This document shows, piece by piece, positions 16,945-24,998 of a stretch of 64,000 bases of DNA. Position numbers and translations under genes: made by a program. The notes beneath the pieces are model-generated. The model made no database searches, was not told the DNA's origin, and saw nothing but the letters and a program-made list of their open reading frames with translations. The first letter of the stretch is position 1. Each line of letters starts with the position of its first letter. The DNA lies in contig NZ_CP114786.1 of assembly GCF_027359675.1 (NCBI RefSeq), positions 1,864,501 to 1,928,500 on the forward strand. The letters run 5' to 3'. Origin of the DNA: Roseibium sp. Sym1 (lineage in GTDB: Bacteria; Pseudomonadota; Alphaproteobacteria; Rhizobiales; Stappiaceae).

Positions 16945-17192
16945 GCAAACAGTCCACCCGCAAAGGCTTTGCATCACGGCCAGCCGATCCGGAGCGTTGG
17001 GTAAAGGCTGCTGAACGGAAAACAGACGCCGCCGATGCGAGCGTATTTACCGCGCGCCTCACCATCGACGTGACACCCGATCAGCGCGCGCGGATCAAGA
17101 TCGTGGCCTTCCAGCGCGGGGTCACAGTTGCCGACATGCTGCGCGAGTTGCTCTCGCGTGAATTTCCAATCACCGACGGAGATATGCCATGA
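16941..17192 (+). CDS. Probable ParG-like centromere-binding protein
   Basis: An 83-residue protein that overlaps parA by 4 nt. A flexible basic N-terminus precedes a ribbon-helix-helix-like C-terminus: FTARLTIDVTPDQRARIKIVAF, then GVTVADMLRELLSREF. Size, layout and coupling to a short ParA fit the ParF/ParG type of system, in which the RHH protein binds the centromere and represses the operon. Its stop overlaps the next ATG as well. The assignment is from fold-like pattern and context. Confidence 0.7.
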   Translation: MSKQSTRKGFASRPADPERWVKAAERKTDAADASVFTARLTIDVTPDQRARIKIVAFQRGVTVADMLRELLSREFPITDGDMP

Positions 17193-17704
17193 GCGAGAAA
17201 CCGCGCTGTAGTTGGATGGGCCATCCGCTCCCCGACGAGGTCACCGCGGAGATGACCTTGGTCGAACTCACCTGGAAAAAAGGCAAGATCGAGCACTGGA
17301 TCCGTTTCGGCTGCCAGTCCTATGAGCACATTCTCAACGGCAGCTCCCGCATCGTCGGTTTCTCGCCCGGGTCGATATTCTGTTTTGTCCGGTGGGCGGC
17401 GAACGGCTACGGCACGGTGGTCTCCCGCATCGATATCCTGAGTGCAGTCGGACGCGGCGCCCCTTACCAGACATTGCCCTTCGTGCGCCCCGGTGGGGAA
17501 TTGCTTTTGAAGATCCATGGCTGGCCGAAGGTCGAGCGGGTGCTGCAGGCGATCGATGCGATCGAGGCGCTCGCCATCGATCCCGCGGATGCCTCACCGG
17601 ACTATTGGCGTCATCTTCACAACCGCCTGACCGTCGGCGAGGAAGCCCATCCCTATACGCGGCCCGAGCATCATGCCTGGCTCAAACGGCGGCGGGTACA
17701 GTGA
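17189..17704 (+). CDS. DUF2840 domain protein
   Basis: A 171-residue protein found in rhizobial conjugative elements between parA and the traF-type peptidase. Signatures include LVELTWKKGKIEHWIRFG, ILNGSSRIVGFSPGSIFCFVRW and YTRPEHHAWLKRRRVQ at the C-terminus. It shows no catalytic motif or membrane segment. It overlaps its neighbours on both sides (ATGA and TGATG), so it is tightly co-translated with partition and transfer genes. Function is unknown. Confidence 0.8.
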   Translation: MSEKPRCSWMGHPLPDEVTAEMTLVELTWKKGKIEHWIRFGCQSYEHILNGSSRIVGFSPGSIFCFVRWAANGYGTVVSRIDILSAVGRGAPYQTLPFVRPGGELLLKIHGWPKVERVLQAIDAIEALAIDPADASPDYWRHLHNRLTVGEEAHPYTRPEHHAWLKRRRVQ

Positions 17705-18267
17705 TGCGCAGACGCTGGCTCATCTTCGCGGCGACTGCCCTGTCCGCGGCACTCCCCCTGGCACCGGTGGTCTTCGATTGGCAACCACGCCTGATCTGGA
17801 ATGCGTCGGCCAGTGTGCCGGTCGGGCTCTATTTTGCGCAACCCGTAGGTCAGTTGAAGGTCGGCGACCTGGTTGCCGTTACGCCGCCCACGGCACTCAC
17901 CGACTTCCTCGCTGAGCGGGAATACCTTCCGCGCGGTATCCCTTTGATCAAGTACGTGCTCGTGCTGCCCGGAACCGGTGTCTGTCGCAACGGGGCGACG
18001 ATCTTCGTCGGGGGCAAGCCGTATGGGCAGGCGCGGGAACGTGACCGGTTGGGCCGTTCTCTGCCGCGCTGGCAGGGCTGCCGCGGGCTGGGTGAGGGCG
18101 AAATCTTTCTCATGAACCCGGACGCGCCGGACAGTTTTGACGGCCGATATTTCGGGCCGCTTCCGGTCACCGTGATTTCCGCAAAGCTCACGCCGGTCTG
18201 GACTGAGGAGTCTGCTCGCCTCACGCAATTCCAGAACCGTCGCAGTACTTCTCGATCGAGCGGGTAG
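17704..18267 (+). CDS. traF: TraF-like S26 signal peptidase
   Basis: A 187-residue membrane-anchored serine peptidase from ATG 17704. A single N-terminal hydrophobic segment (about residues 5-23) is followed by the catalytic Ser37 in NASASVPVGLY and the general-base Lys83 in LIKYVLVLPG, then the extracytoplasmic domain with MNPDAPDSFDGRYFGPL. RP4 TraF has the same layout, with Ser37 and Lys89, and cyclises and matures the TrbC pilin. It is therefore the likely processing enzyme for the pilin encoded at 25988. A GTG three bases earlier is an alternative start. Confidence 0.9.
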   Translation: MRRRWLIFAATALSAALPLAPVVFDWQPRLIWNASASVPVGLYFAQPVGQLKVGDLVAVTPPTALTDFLAEREYLPRGIPLIKYVLVLPGTGVCRNGATIFVGGKPYGQARERDRLGRSLPRWQGCRGLGEGEIFLMNPDAPDSFDGRYFGPLPVTVISAKLTPVWTEESARLTQFQNRRSTSRSSG

Positions 18268-18277
18268 GAGTAATGCC

Positions 18278-18997
18278 ATGCGTCACGCTGCCTTCCTTCT
18301 CCTTACCGGCCTGTTCTTCGATTGCATTTCGGCAGATGTGGTGTCGGCGGGAACCGCAACGTCCGGGCAACCGATACCAGGCGATCCATATACCGCTCAC
18401 TTCGCAGAAGCTTCGCAGCGTTTTGGCGTTCCGGCGCATTGGATCCGAGCGGTCCTGGACATGGAAAGCGACGGCAATCCGAATGCCGTCTCCGCCGCCG
18501 GCGCCATGGGACTGATGCAGCTGATGCACGGAACCTGGGAGGAGATGCGCGGTCGATACGGTCTTGGCGCCGATCCGTATGAACCGCGCGACAACATCCT
18601 CGCGGGCACGGCGTATCTCCACGAGATGTTCGATAGGTACGGCGATATCACTGGCATGCTGGCTGCTTACAATGCCGGCCCAACGCGCTACGACGCCTAT
18701 CTGAAAGCCTGTCGAGCGTTGCCATCCGAAACGCGGACCTATGTCGCGCTGCTCGCCCCGACACTCGGCGACCAACCCCTCCCGGACGCTGACGGAGCAT
18801 CCGTGTGTTCCCAGGATTGGCGTGACGCACCGCTCTTTGCGGGTCTCAAGATCGCCAACACATCTGCAAATCGGCAGCAACTCGATGGCAGGTCCAGTGC
18901 TGCGCCGAATGCAGCTGAAACAGGCCGCAGGTACCCGCGCTCCGGGACGGCTGGAACGCTGTTTGTCTCCAGATCTTCCAGAGAGGGTCTTCGATGA
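18278..18997 (+). CDS. Lytic transglycosylase, VirB1-like
   Basis: A 239-residue secreted SLT-domain protein. An N-terminal signal peptide (about residues 1-24) is followed by the Slt fold: catalytic Glu63 in LDMESDGNPNAVS, AAGAMGLMQLMHGTW, NILAGTAYLHEM and MLAAYNAGPTRYDAYL. It should cut peptidoglycan strands in the periplasm to let the type IV secretion channel assemble. It starts 10 nt after the traF-type gene. The last 70 residues are low complexity. In similar clusters a DUF736 gene often comes next, but none is seen here. Confidence 0.92.
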   Translation: MRHAAFLLLTGLFFDCISADVVSAGTATSGQPIPGDPYTAHFAEASQRFGVPAHWIRAVLDMESDGNPNAVSAAGAMGLMQLMHGTWEEMRGRYGLGADPYEPRDNILAGTAYLHEMFDRYGDITGMLAAYNAGPTRYDAYLKACRALPSETRTYVALLAPTLGDQPLPDADGASVCSQDWRDAPLFAGLKIANTSANRQQLDGRSSAAPNAAETGRRYPRSGTAGTLFVSRSSREGLR

Positions 18998-19240
18998 GCG
19001 CAGTCGACGGAGCCCGCACTCTGGAGTGCTCCCGCGCAGGACAGAGCGGATTAGGGCCGGCGGCGTGTGACGCGGCCGGTGGATGGCGAGATAAAAGGGC
19101 GCAAGGTGCGCTTGGGCCGGTCGGTTGTTTTTGCTGGTCTTTTTGCTTCGTGGCGCAATGTGCCGTGAAAATCCGCAATGTGTGCCAACTGCTTATCTCC
19201 CTGACTTTGCTTGGATCTTTACACATTGCGGAGATGTCAC
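18998..19240. other. Candidate oriT region upstream of the relaxase
   Basis: This 243-base gap separates the transglycosylase and relaxase genes. It contains AAAAGGGCGCAAGGTGCGCTTGGG (in two parts: AAAAGGGCGCA at about 19092-19102 and AGGTGCGCTTGGG after it), in which GCGCA and TGCGC form a short inverted repeat. The bottom strand reads TTGCGCCCTTTT, close in style to the RSF1010/pTi-type nic core (GTGCGCCCTT). Relaxase genes usually sit beside their oriT. A promoter for the relaxase may also lie here. Confidence 0.45.
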
Positions 19241-20980
19241 ATGTCCGATGAGCACGATTTCCGCATCCGGCCCGGGCGCGTCCGATCATCGCGCGCGCAG
19301 CGGGCCCGCCCGTTCATTGCCCAGGCACTGGCGGCTGCCCAGAAGGCTGGTGGACATGTGTCGCGCTCGGGCCGGATCAGCACCGGCAGGCACTCGCATT
19401 TCGGACGTGGCCGGAGGGCAAGTGTTCTGGCCAATCGCTTGCTGACCGGAAGATCCCGTGTCGTCGTCATCAAAACCCGGGTGGTTCGCCATTCGGCACG
19501 ATCCGCACCGCTTGCCGCACACCTCAAATATCTCGGCCGGGAAGGGGTGACGCGGGACGGGGAAAAGGCTCGGGTGTTCGGTCCCGGCGACGATGCTGTC
19601 GATCCGAAGGAGTTTGCCGAGCGTTGCCAGGATGACCGGCATCATTTCCGTTTCATTGTCTCGCCGGAAGACGCCTCAGACCTCGCCGATCTGAAATCCT
19701 TCAGCCGGGACTTGATGCGACAGATGGAAAAGGACCTCGGCATAGACCTCGACTGGGTCGGCGTCGATCACTGGAATACGGACAATCCCCATGTCCATAT
19801 CATCCTGCGCGGAAAGCTTGATGACGGCCAGGACCTGGTGATTTCCCGCGACTATATCAAGGAAGGCATGCGCGCCCGCGCCCAGGATCTGGCGACACTG
19901 GAGCTTGGACCGCGCACCGACCTCGAAATCCGAAACCATCTGCAGTGCCAGGTCGAGGCCGAGCGCTGGACCCAGCTTGACCGTCAGCTTCTTCGAGACG
20001 GCCGCAGGACCGGTATCATTGATATGGCGCCCGACCCGGACCGGGCGCCGGATGAATACCACGCCCTGAAGGGCGGACGTTTGCGCAAGCTGGAAACGCT
20101 TGGCCTGGCCGATCAGGTTGGTCCCGGTCAATGGGTGATTGGCGAGGGCGCAGAGGCGACGTTGCGTGAACTCGGCGAACGTGGAGACGTCATCAAGCGG
20201 ATGCACCGGGCCCTGACTGGTCGGGGTATCGAGCGTGGATCAGCAGGCTACGTTCTCGCCGCCGAAAATCTGGACACGCCCGTCATCGGCCGCCTGGTCG
20301 AGCGCGGTCTCGACGATGAACTGAAAGGGTCCGCTTATGCCGTCGTCGACGGTGTCGACGGGCGGACCCACCACATCAGACTTCTCGACATTGACGCTGC
20401 CGGCGACAGCGCGCCGGGGTCTATCGCTGAACTCCGACAATTCACCGATGCGCGCGGGCAGCGGCGCGTTGCACTTGCGGTCCGCTCCGATCTCGACATC
20501 GAGCGGCAGGTCACCGCCTCGGGAGCCACTTGGCTCGATCGTCAGAACATTGCCCGCGAACCTGTTGCGCTCTCGGAGGGTGGTTTCGGTGCCGAGGTCA
20601 GAGACGCTCTCGAGCGCCGGGCAGAGAATCTGATCGAGGAGGGCCTTGCTGAGCGCAAGGGACAGCGTGTCACCTATGCGCAAAATCTTATCGAGACGCT
20701 ACGTCGCCGCGAGCTTGATGCCCTTGGGACGAAACTCGCAAGTAATGCCGGACTGCCGATTACTCGTGTGAGCACCGGCGAGTATGTCGCCGGCACTTAT
20801 CGTCAACGCTTTGACCTCGCCTCGGGACGTTTCGCAATGATCGATGACGGTCTTGGTTTCCAGCTCGTGCCGTGGACGCCTTCGCTCGAAAAACAACGCG
20901 GCCTTCATGTCTCGGGTGTTGCCCGCTCGGATGGTGGTGTGGACTGGGGCTTCGGGCGCAAGCGAGGGCTTGGGCTCTAA
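19241..20980 (+). CDS. Relaxase/mobilisation nuclease with DUF3363 domain
   Basis: A 579-residue relaxase starting at ATG 19241 with GGAG nearby. A basic N-terminus of about 80 residues precedes the HUH nuclease: candidate catalytic Tyr97 in HLKYLGREG, then H177, H184 and H186 in DHWNTDNPHVHIILRG, the metal-binding triad. The C-terminal DUF3363 region ends QRFDLASGRFAMIDDGLGF. The enzyme nicks oriT, stays bound to the 5' end and leads the strand through the channel. This is the RlxS-like type of rhizobial integrative elements. The traG coupling gene follows after 25 nt. Confidence 0.92.
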   Translation: MSDEHDFRIRPGRVRSSRAQRARPFIAQALAAAQKAGGHVSRSGRISTGRHSHFGRGRRASVLANRLLTGRSRVVVIKTRVVRHSARSAPLAAHLKYLGREGVTRDGEKARVFGPGDDAVDPKEFAERCQDDRHHFRFIVSPEDASDLADLKSFSRDLMRQMEKDLGIDLDWVGVDHWNTDNPHVHIILRGKLDDGQDLVISRDYIKEGMRARAQDLATLELGPRTDLEIRNHLQCQVEAERWTQLDRQLLRDGRRTGIIDMAPDPDRAPDEYHALKGGRLRKLETLGLADQVGPGQWVIGEGAEATLRELGERGDVIKRMHRALTGRGIERGSAGYVLAAENLDTPVIGRLVERGLDDELKGSAYAVVDGVDGRTHHIRLLDIDAAGDSAPGSIAELRQFTDARGQRRVALAVRSDLDIERQVTASGATWLDRQNIAREPVALSEGGFGAEVRDALERRAENLIEEGLAERKGQRVTYAQNLIETLRRRELDALGTKLASNAGLPITRVSTGEYVAGTYRQRFDLASGRFAMIDDGLGFQLVPWTPSLEKQRGLHVSGVARSDGGVDWGFGRKRGLGL

Positions 20981-21005
20981 AAACCAATCAATCAGGACGG
21001 CCACA

Positions 21006-22991
21006 ATGTCTGCGACAAAAATCCTCTGGGGCCAACTTTTGGCGGTCTCTCTCATTGTGGTGTTCACCACCTGGGGCGCAACGCAATACGTTGCCTGGAA
21101 ACTGGGCTTTCAGGGGCAGCTCGGAACTCCCTGGTTCGAAGTGGCCGGTTGGCCAATCTACTATCCTCCGGCCTTCTTCTGGTGGTGGTACTTCTATGAT
21201 GCGTATGCGCCGAACGTCTTTCTGCACGGCGCCGTCATCGCTGCTTCCGGCGGATTTCTGTCTATTGCCGTTGCCATAGGCATGTCGGTCTGGCGGGCGC
21301 GCGAAGCAAAACGCGTTGAGACCTACGGGTCTGCTCGTTGGGCCGAAAGGCAAGAGGTGCGAGCGGCAAACCTTTTCAACCCTGACGGCGTCATTCTAGG
21401 CTGCTACGAAGAGAACTATCTCCGTCATGATGGTCCGGAACATGTGCTCTGCTTCGCCCCTACCCGATCCGGCAAGGGCGTCGGACTGGTTGTGCCTTCG
21501 CTGCTGACATGGCCGGGCTCGGCCATCGTCCACGATATCAAGGGAGAAAACTGGCAGCTCACCGCCGGTTTCCGCGCGAAGCACGGTCGGGTGCTGCTGT
21601 TCGACCCCACCAACTCGAAATCGGCCGCCTACAATCCGTTGCTCGAAGTCCGCCGCGGCGAATGGGAAGTGCGGGACGTTCAGAACATCGCGGACATCCT
21701 GGTGGATCCGGAAGGGTCGCTCGAAAAGCGGAACCACTGGGAGAAGACGTCCCATGCGCTTCTCGTCGGCGCGATCCTGCATGTCCTCTATGCCGAGAAG
21801 GACAAGACACTGGCGGGTGTCGCGGCTTTCCTGTCCGACCCTAAACGTCCGATCGAGTCGACCTTGTCCGCGATGATGAAGACCGCCCATCTGGGGGAAG
21901 CCGGACCGCATCCGGTGATTGCCAGTGCGGCGCGCGAGTTGCTGAATAAATCTGAGAACGAGCGCTCCGGGGTATTGTCAACAGCCATGTCGTTCCTTGG
22001 ACTTTATCGGGATCCCGTTGTGGCTGAGGTGACACGCTGTTGCGACTGGCGGATCAAGGACTTGGTGAATGGCAATCTGCCCACAACGCTCTACCTTGTG
22101 GTGCCGCCATCGGACATCAATCGCACCAAGCCGCTGATCCGTCTGATCCTCAATCAGATCGGCCGCCGTCTGACGGAAGACCTGCGGGCAAACTCCGACC
22201 GTCACCGTCTGCTTTTGATGCTCGATGAGTTTCCGGCTCTGGGCCGACTGGATTTCTTCGAGTCGGCCCTTGCCTTCATGGCCGGCTATGGCCTCAAGAG
22301 CTTCCTGATCGCGCAATCTCTGAATCAGATCGAGAAGGCTTACGGACCCAACAATTCGATCCTCGACAATTGCCACGTTCGCGTCAGCTTCGCCACGAAT
22401 GACGAGCGGACGGCCAAACGCGTTTCGGATGCTTTGGGCACTGCTACAGAGATGAAGGCGATGAAGAACTATGCCGGTCACAGGCTGAGCCCCTGGCTCG
22501 GTCATCTCATGGTCTCCCGGTCCGAGACCGCACGCCAGTTGTTGACCCCAGGCGAAATCATGCAGCTTCCGCCAACTGATGAGATTGTCATGGTTGCGGG
22601 CACGCTGCCGATCCGGGCGAAAAAGGCGCGCTATTACGAAGACAAGCGGCTCATCGAACGTATCCTGCCGCCGCCTGAACCGGCTTCGCCTGTCCAACGA
22701 CAGACCGATGATTGGAGCGACCTGCCGGTTTCTGCCAGCTCCGAAGCCAGCCAACAAACGTCGGAAAAGATGGGAGAGGACGAGGATCCAACCGGATCCG
22801 AACGCCGACACCAACCGGAACTTAACAGAGCTGAGGCTGTCGAACAGAAGGAGCCGGTCAAAAATGAATTCGAGGTCGATCTGACTGACGACTATGAGGA
22901 TGACACCGCCCGGACCAGCCGGATGATCCGGGTCATGCAAGGTGTGGCACGGCAAGTCTCGCTTGATCCCGGCGATGGCATGGAGCTTTGA
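21006..22991 (+). CDS. traG: Type IV coupling protein TraG/VirD4
   Basis: This 661-residue inner-membrane ATPase has N-terminal membrane helices (about residues 8-28 and 70-95), then Walker A APTRSGKGVGLVVPSLL near residue 150 and Walker B LLMLDEFPALGRLDF near 402. The C-terminal tail after residue 560 is acidic and variable. It docks the relaxase-DNA complex to the secretion channel and drives DNA export as a hexamer. ATG 21006 was chosen because it follows an AGGA-like site and matches the usual N-terminus (MSATKILWGQ); upstream starts would run into the relaxase gene. Confidence 0.95.
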   Translation: MSATKILWGQLLAVSLIVVFTTWGATQYVAWKLGFQGQLGTPWFEVAGWPIYYPPAFFWWWYFYDAYAPNVFLHGAVIAASGGFLSIAVAIGMSVWRAREAKRVETYGSARWAERQEVRAANLFNPDGVILGCYEENYLRHDGPEHVLCFAPTRSGKGVGLVVPSLLTWPGSAIVHDIKGENWQLTAGFRAKHGRVLLFDPTNSKSAAYNPLLEVRRGEWEVRDVQNIADILVDPEGSLEKRNHWEKTSHALLVGAILHVLYAEKDKTLAGVAAFLSDPKRPIESTLSAMMKTAHLGEAGPHPVIASAARELLNKSENERSGVLSTAMSFLGLYRDPVVAEVTRCCDWRIKDLVNGNLPTTLYLVVPPSDINRTKPLIRLILNQIGRRLTEDLRANSDRHRLLLMLDEFPALGRLDFFESALAFMAGYGLKSFLIAQSLNQIEKAYGPNNSILDNCHVRVSFATNDERTAKRVSDALGTATEMKAMKNYAGHRLSPWLGHLMVSRSETARQLLTPGEIMQLPPTDEIVMVAGTLPIRAKKARYYEDKRLIERILPPPEPASPVQRQTDDWSDLPVSASSEASQQTSEKMGEDEDPTGSERRHQPELNRAEAVEQKEPVKNEFEVDLTDDYEDDTARTSRMIRVMQGVARQVSLDPGDGMEL

Positions 22992-22996
22992 CGGCA

Positions 22997-23425
22997 ATGG
23001 CAGCTCGCAAGAAGAAGGCCCAGATTTCTGCCTATCTCGACCAGGACGTCATGAAGATGCTGTCCGATTACGCTGCGCGCCGGGACCTCTCGCAGTCATT
23101 GGTCGTCGAGGCTGCCATTGCGTCCTTTTTGTCGCCGGACGCAGATGAGCGACGCGAGGCGGCTATCACCAAACGCCTCGACCAGATCGACCGGCGGTTG
23201 ACCAGGTTGGAGCGCGATCTCGGGATTTCTGTCGAGACACTCGCCATATTCGTTCGCTTCTGGCTTGCGACAACACCTGCGCTACCGAAACCGACCGCAC
23301 AGGCCGCGCGCGCCAAGGCTGGAGAACGGTACGATACCTTCGTCACTGCGCTTGGGAGACGATTGGCCAAGGGGCCTAAGCTCAGGCAAGAGATTGCAGA
23401 GGATGCTCCAGGCGAGTCAGATTAG
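22997..23425 (+). CDS. CopG-type ribbon-helix-helix protein
   Basis: A 142-residue protein starting five nt after traG. Residues 6-50 hold the RHH fold: KKKAQISAYLDQDVMKMLSDYA and LSQSLVVEAAIASFL. A coiled-coil segment follows (ITKRLDQIDRRLTRLERDL), then a short helical tail. In related plasmids this gene lies between traG and trbB and was often annotated as a conjugal transfer regulator. It may repress the tra/trb promoter or help build the relaxosome. It is separated from trbB here by an insertion. Confidence 0.85.
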   Translation: MAARKKKAQISAYLDQDVMKMLSDYAARRDLSQSLVVEAAIASFLSPDADERREAAITKRLDQIDRRLTRLERDLGISVETLAIFVRFWLATTPALPKPTAQAARAKAGERYDTFVTALGRRLAKGPKLRQEIAEDAPGESD

Positions 23426-23874
23426 GGCTGTCCAACAAGGGTAGCCGCGCCCGGGTTTGAAAGGGTGTTGCGTTTCGATCTCGACGCGTCCTCGCAGCAT
23501 GCTCTTGTACCATTTGACAACGGGGAAATATGCTTAAGATGACAGGCAGAAAAGCGTCCCCGTTTCTGTCGTTCGCCTATTCTTAGCTTAGCCCTGAAAG
23601 CAGCCGTTCGTTGCGGGGTGATCGAATGGCGGGTTCGCGAAAGAGGTCCGTCCAATCGTCGCAAAAGTATCTATTTTGCGGCGTCGCAAATATCAGGCGC
23701 GCAATCGCTACAAAACTCGGGACTTTCGCGACAGAAGATCGCCGAGAGCTACTAGAGTGTGGTTCTTGACAATCTCACGTGAATTTTGCGATAGTGATAT
23801 TGCGCGCTACGTAGGGTGCACCGGCTCCGGGCCGACTGGGCAATGCCCGCCTGCGAACTTCAAAGGTAGCGCCT
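23426..23874. other. Gap left of the VOC gene, probable insertion end
   Basis: About 450 bases with no supported gene. From about 23659 the motif GTCGCAAAAGT appears, and GGACTTTCGCGAC lies at 23721-23733 in opposite orientation. The same GTCGCAAAAGT/ACTTTTGCGAC words form the long palindrome on the other side of the VOC gene (24616-24668). This fits the left end of a small mobile unit inserted between the copG-like gene and trbB. Confidence 0.4.
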
Positions 23875-24522
23875 ATGCCAAACCTCGAAAACTTTAAGAA
23901 GCAAGCCAAGCAGTATTTGCGCTGGCATCGCGAGCGATACTATCCGGTGGCGGCCCAAATCAGGGCTGCTTTGCCACGATTTCAGCACCTCAACGATACT
24001 CAGATACTTGAATCCAGCTTCAAGCTAATGGACGCGCAAGAACTTGTCGCACGTCAATTGGGATTCGAGGGATGGCAGGCGCTCAAGTCCGGAGCCCATG
24101 CCATGACCACTCAAAGCAAACAGACTGCACCTCGCCCCGTTCTGAGTTCCACCTCCGCGCAACTGTTCGTCTCCGACATCAATGCGTCGTGTGACTTTTT
24201 CGCGGACAAACTCGGCTTTGCAATCGACTTCGTTTATGGGGACCCACCGTTCTACGGACAGGTTAAACGTAACAAAGCGCAGCTCGCGCTTCGGCTGGTC
24301 TGCGAACCTGTGTTTGTTGATGATATACGAGAACGCGAACATCTGCTCTCCGCCTCAATTACGGTCGATACCGCAAGCGAGATCAAGCAACTCTTTCTGG
24401 ATTTCCAAGCCTCCGGAGTGGATTTTCACCAGACGCTTAAGAAAGAACCTTGGGGTGCTCGAAATTTCATTGTTCTGGACCCAGACGGAAATCTCATACT
24501 GTTTGCTGGTCCGGCCGACTGA
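23875..24522 (+). CDS. VOC-family (glyoxalase/bleomycin-resistance-like) protein
   Basis: A 215-residue protein with two parts. Residues 1-75 form a helical domain (LENFKKQAKQYLRWHRERYYPVA written in part here as KKQAKQYLRWH, and ELVARQLGFEGWQALK) seen in stand-alone VOC proteins of rhizobia. Residues 90-215 form a VOC domain: AQLFVSDINASCDFFADKLGF, then NFIVLDPDGNLILFAGP with the C-terminal Asp-Pro-x-Gly-Asn signature. VOC proteins bind small toxic molecules or catalyse isomerisation or dioxygenation; the substrate is unknown. It is cargo inside the conjugation block and plays no known role in transfer. Confidence 0.8.
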   Translation: MPNLENFKKQAKQYLRWHRERYYPVAAQIRAALPRFQHLNDTQILESSFKLMDAQELVARQLGFEGWQALKSGAHAMTTQSKQTAPRPVLSSTSAQLFVSDINASCDFFADKLGFAIDFVYGDPPFYGQVKRNKAQLALRLVCEPVFVDDIREREHLLSASITVDTASEIKQLFLDFQASGVDFHQTLKKEPWGARNFIVLDPDGNLILFAGPAD

Positions 24523-24998
24523 ATATCCTCGAATCTCCGCCCACCACCCTGGATTGTCGCAGAACTCCTGGTTTTTGCAGTAGAACCGGACCGATTGAAA
24601 AGCCTTCGGTATTTTTGTCGCAAAAGTCGGGCGCAAAAGTCGATATTTTGTGCCCGACTTTTGCGACAGGTTTCTGATGCAAATTCTGGAAAGCTGACTT
24701 TCATTGGTCACGTCACAAATGACAGCAATGGGCCGATTGCTACTATGCGCCTCCCAAGCGCGAATGTCCGCTTCGTTTATTGGCGAGGCCAAACCTACCT
24801 GTCGCCTCCCGGCCCCGAGACGGTCGTTTACAAGAACTCTAAAAGGACTTGTCAGCGATAGCCCCGCCGCCATTTTCCTGTCTTTGCACGCCACACTACT
24901 CCTCCGTTAAACAGCTATTGAACCTCTCCAAAATCAGGTTCTTTTAATCATCCCCGTCTGGGGGCATTCCTGCCATCCCCGGCATCAACGGGGATCCC
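24523..24998. promoter_or_regulatory. Gap before trbB with structured leader
   Basis: Besides the long palindrome, this 476-base gap ends with two G/C hairpins before trbB: CCCC-GTCT-GGGG (24952-24963) and TCCCCG-N7-CGGGGA (24976-24994). The second one contains the only likely ribosome site for ATG 24999 and could pair with the first in an alternative fold. A new promoter for trb must lie here or in the insert. Confidence 0.4.
24616..24668. repeat. Long palindrome, 23-bp arms
   Basis: The left arm (24616-24638, TGTCGCAAAAGTCGGGCG then CAAAA) matches the right arm (24646-24668) in reverse complement with one G/A difference, around the spacer GTCGATA. It would make a very stable cruciform or RNA hairpin. 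No T tract follows, so it is not a standard terminator. It is probably the end structure of the VOC-carrying insert. Confidence 0.8.

Larger units (their letters stand above)
23659..24668 (+). mobile_element. Putative small insertion unit carrying a VOC gene
   Basis: Both ends carry GTCGCAAAAGT in inverted orientation (23659 onward; 24657-24667 as ACTTTTGCGAC), each end also forming its own stem. The unit separates genes that are normally adjacent in trb clusters. It has no transposase, so it would be non-autonomous, and no target duplication was recognised. The limits are approximate. Confidence 0.4.

Noticed and set aside
18994..19251. Plus-strand frame of 85 codons before the relaxase gene
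   Set aside because: It is Cys-rich without a motif, overlaps the candidate oriT and has no good ribosome site. A DUF736 gene is common at this place in relatives but cannot be found here.
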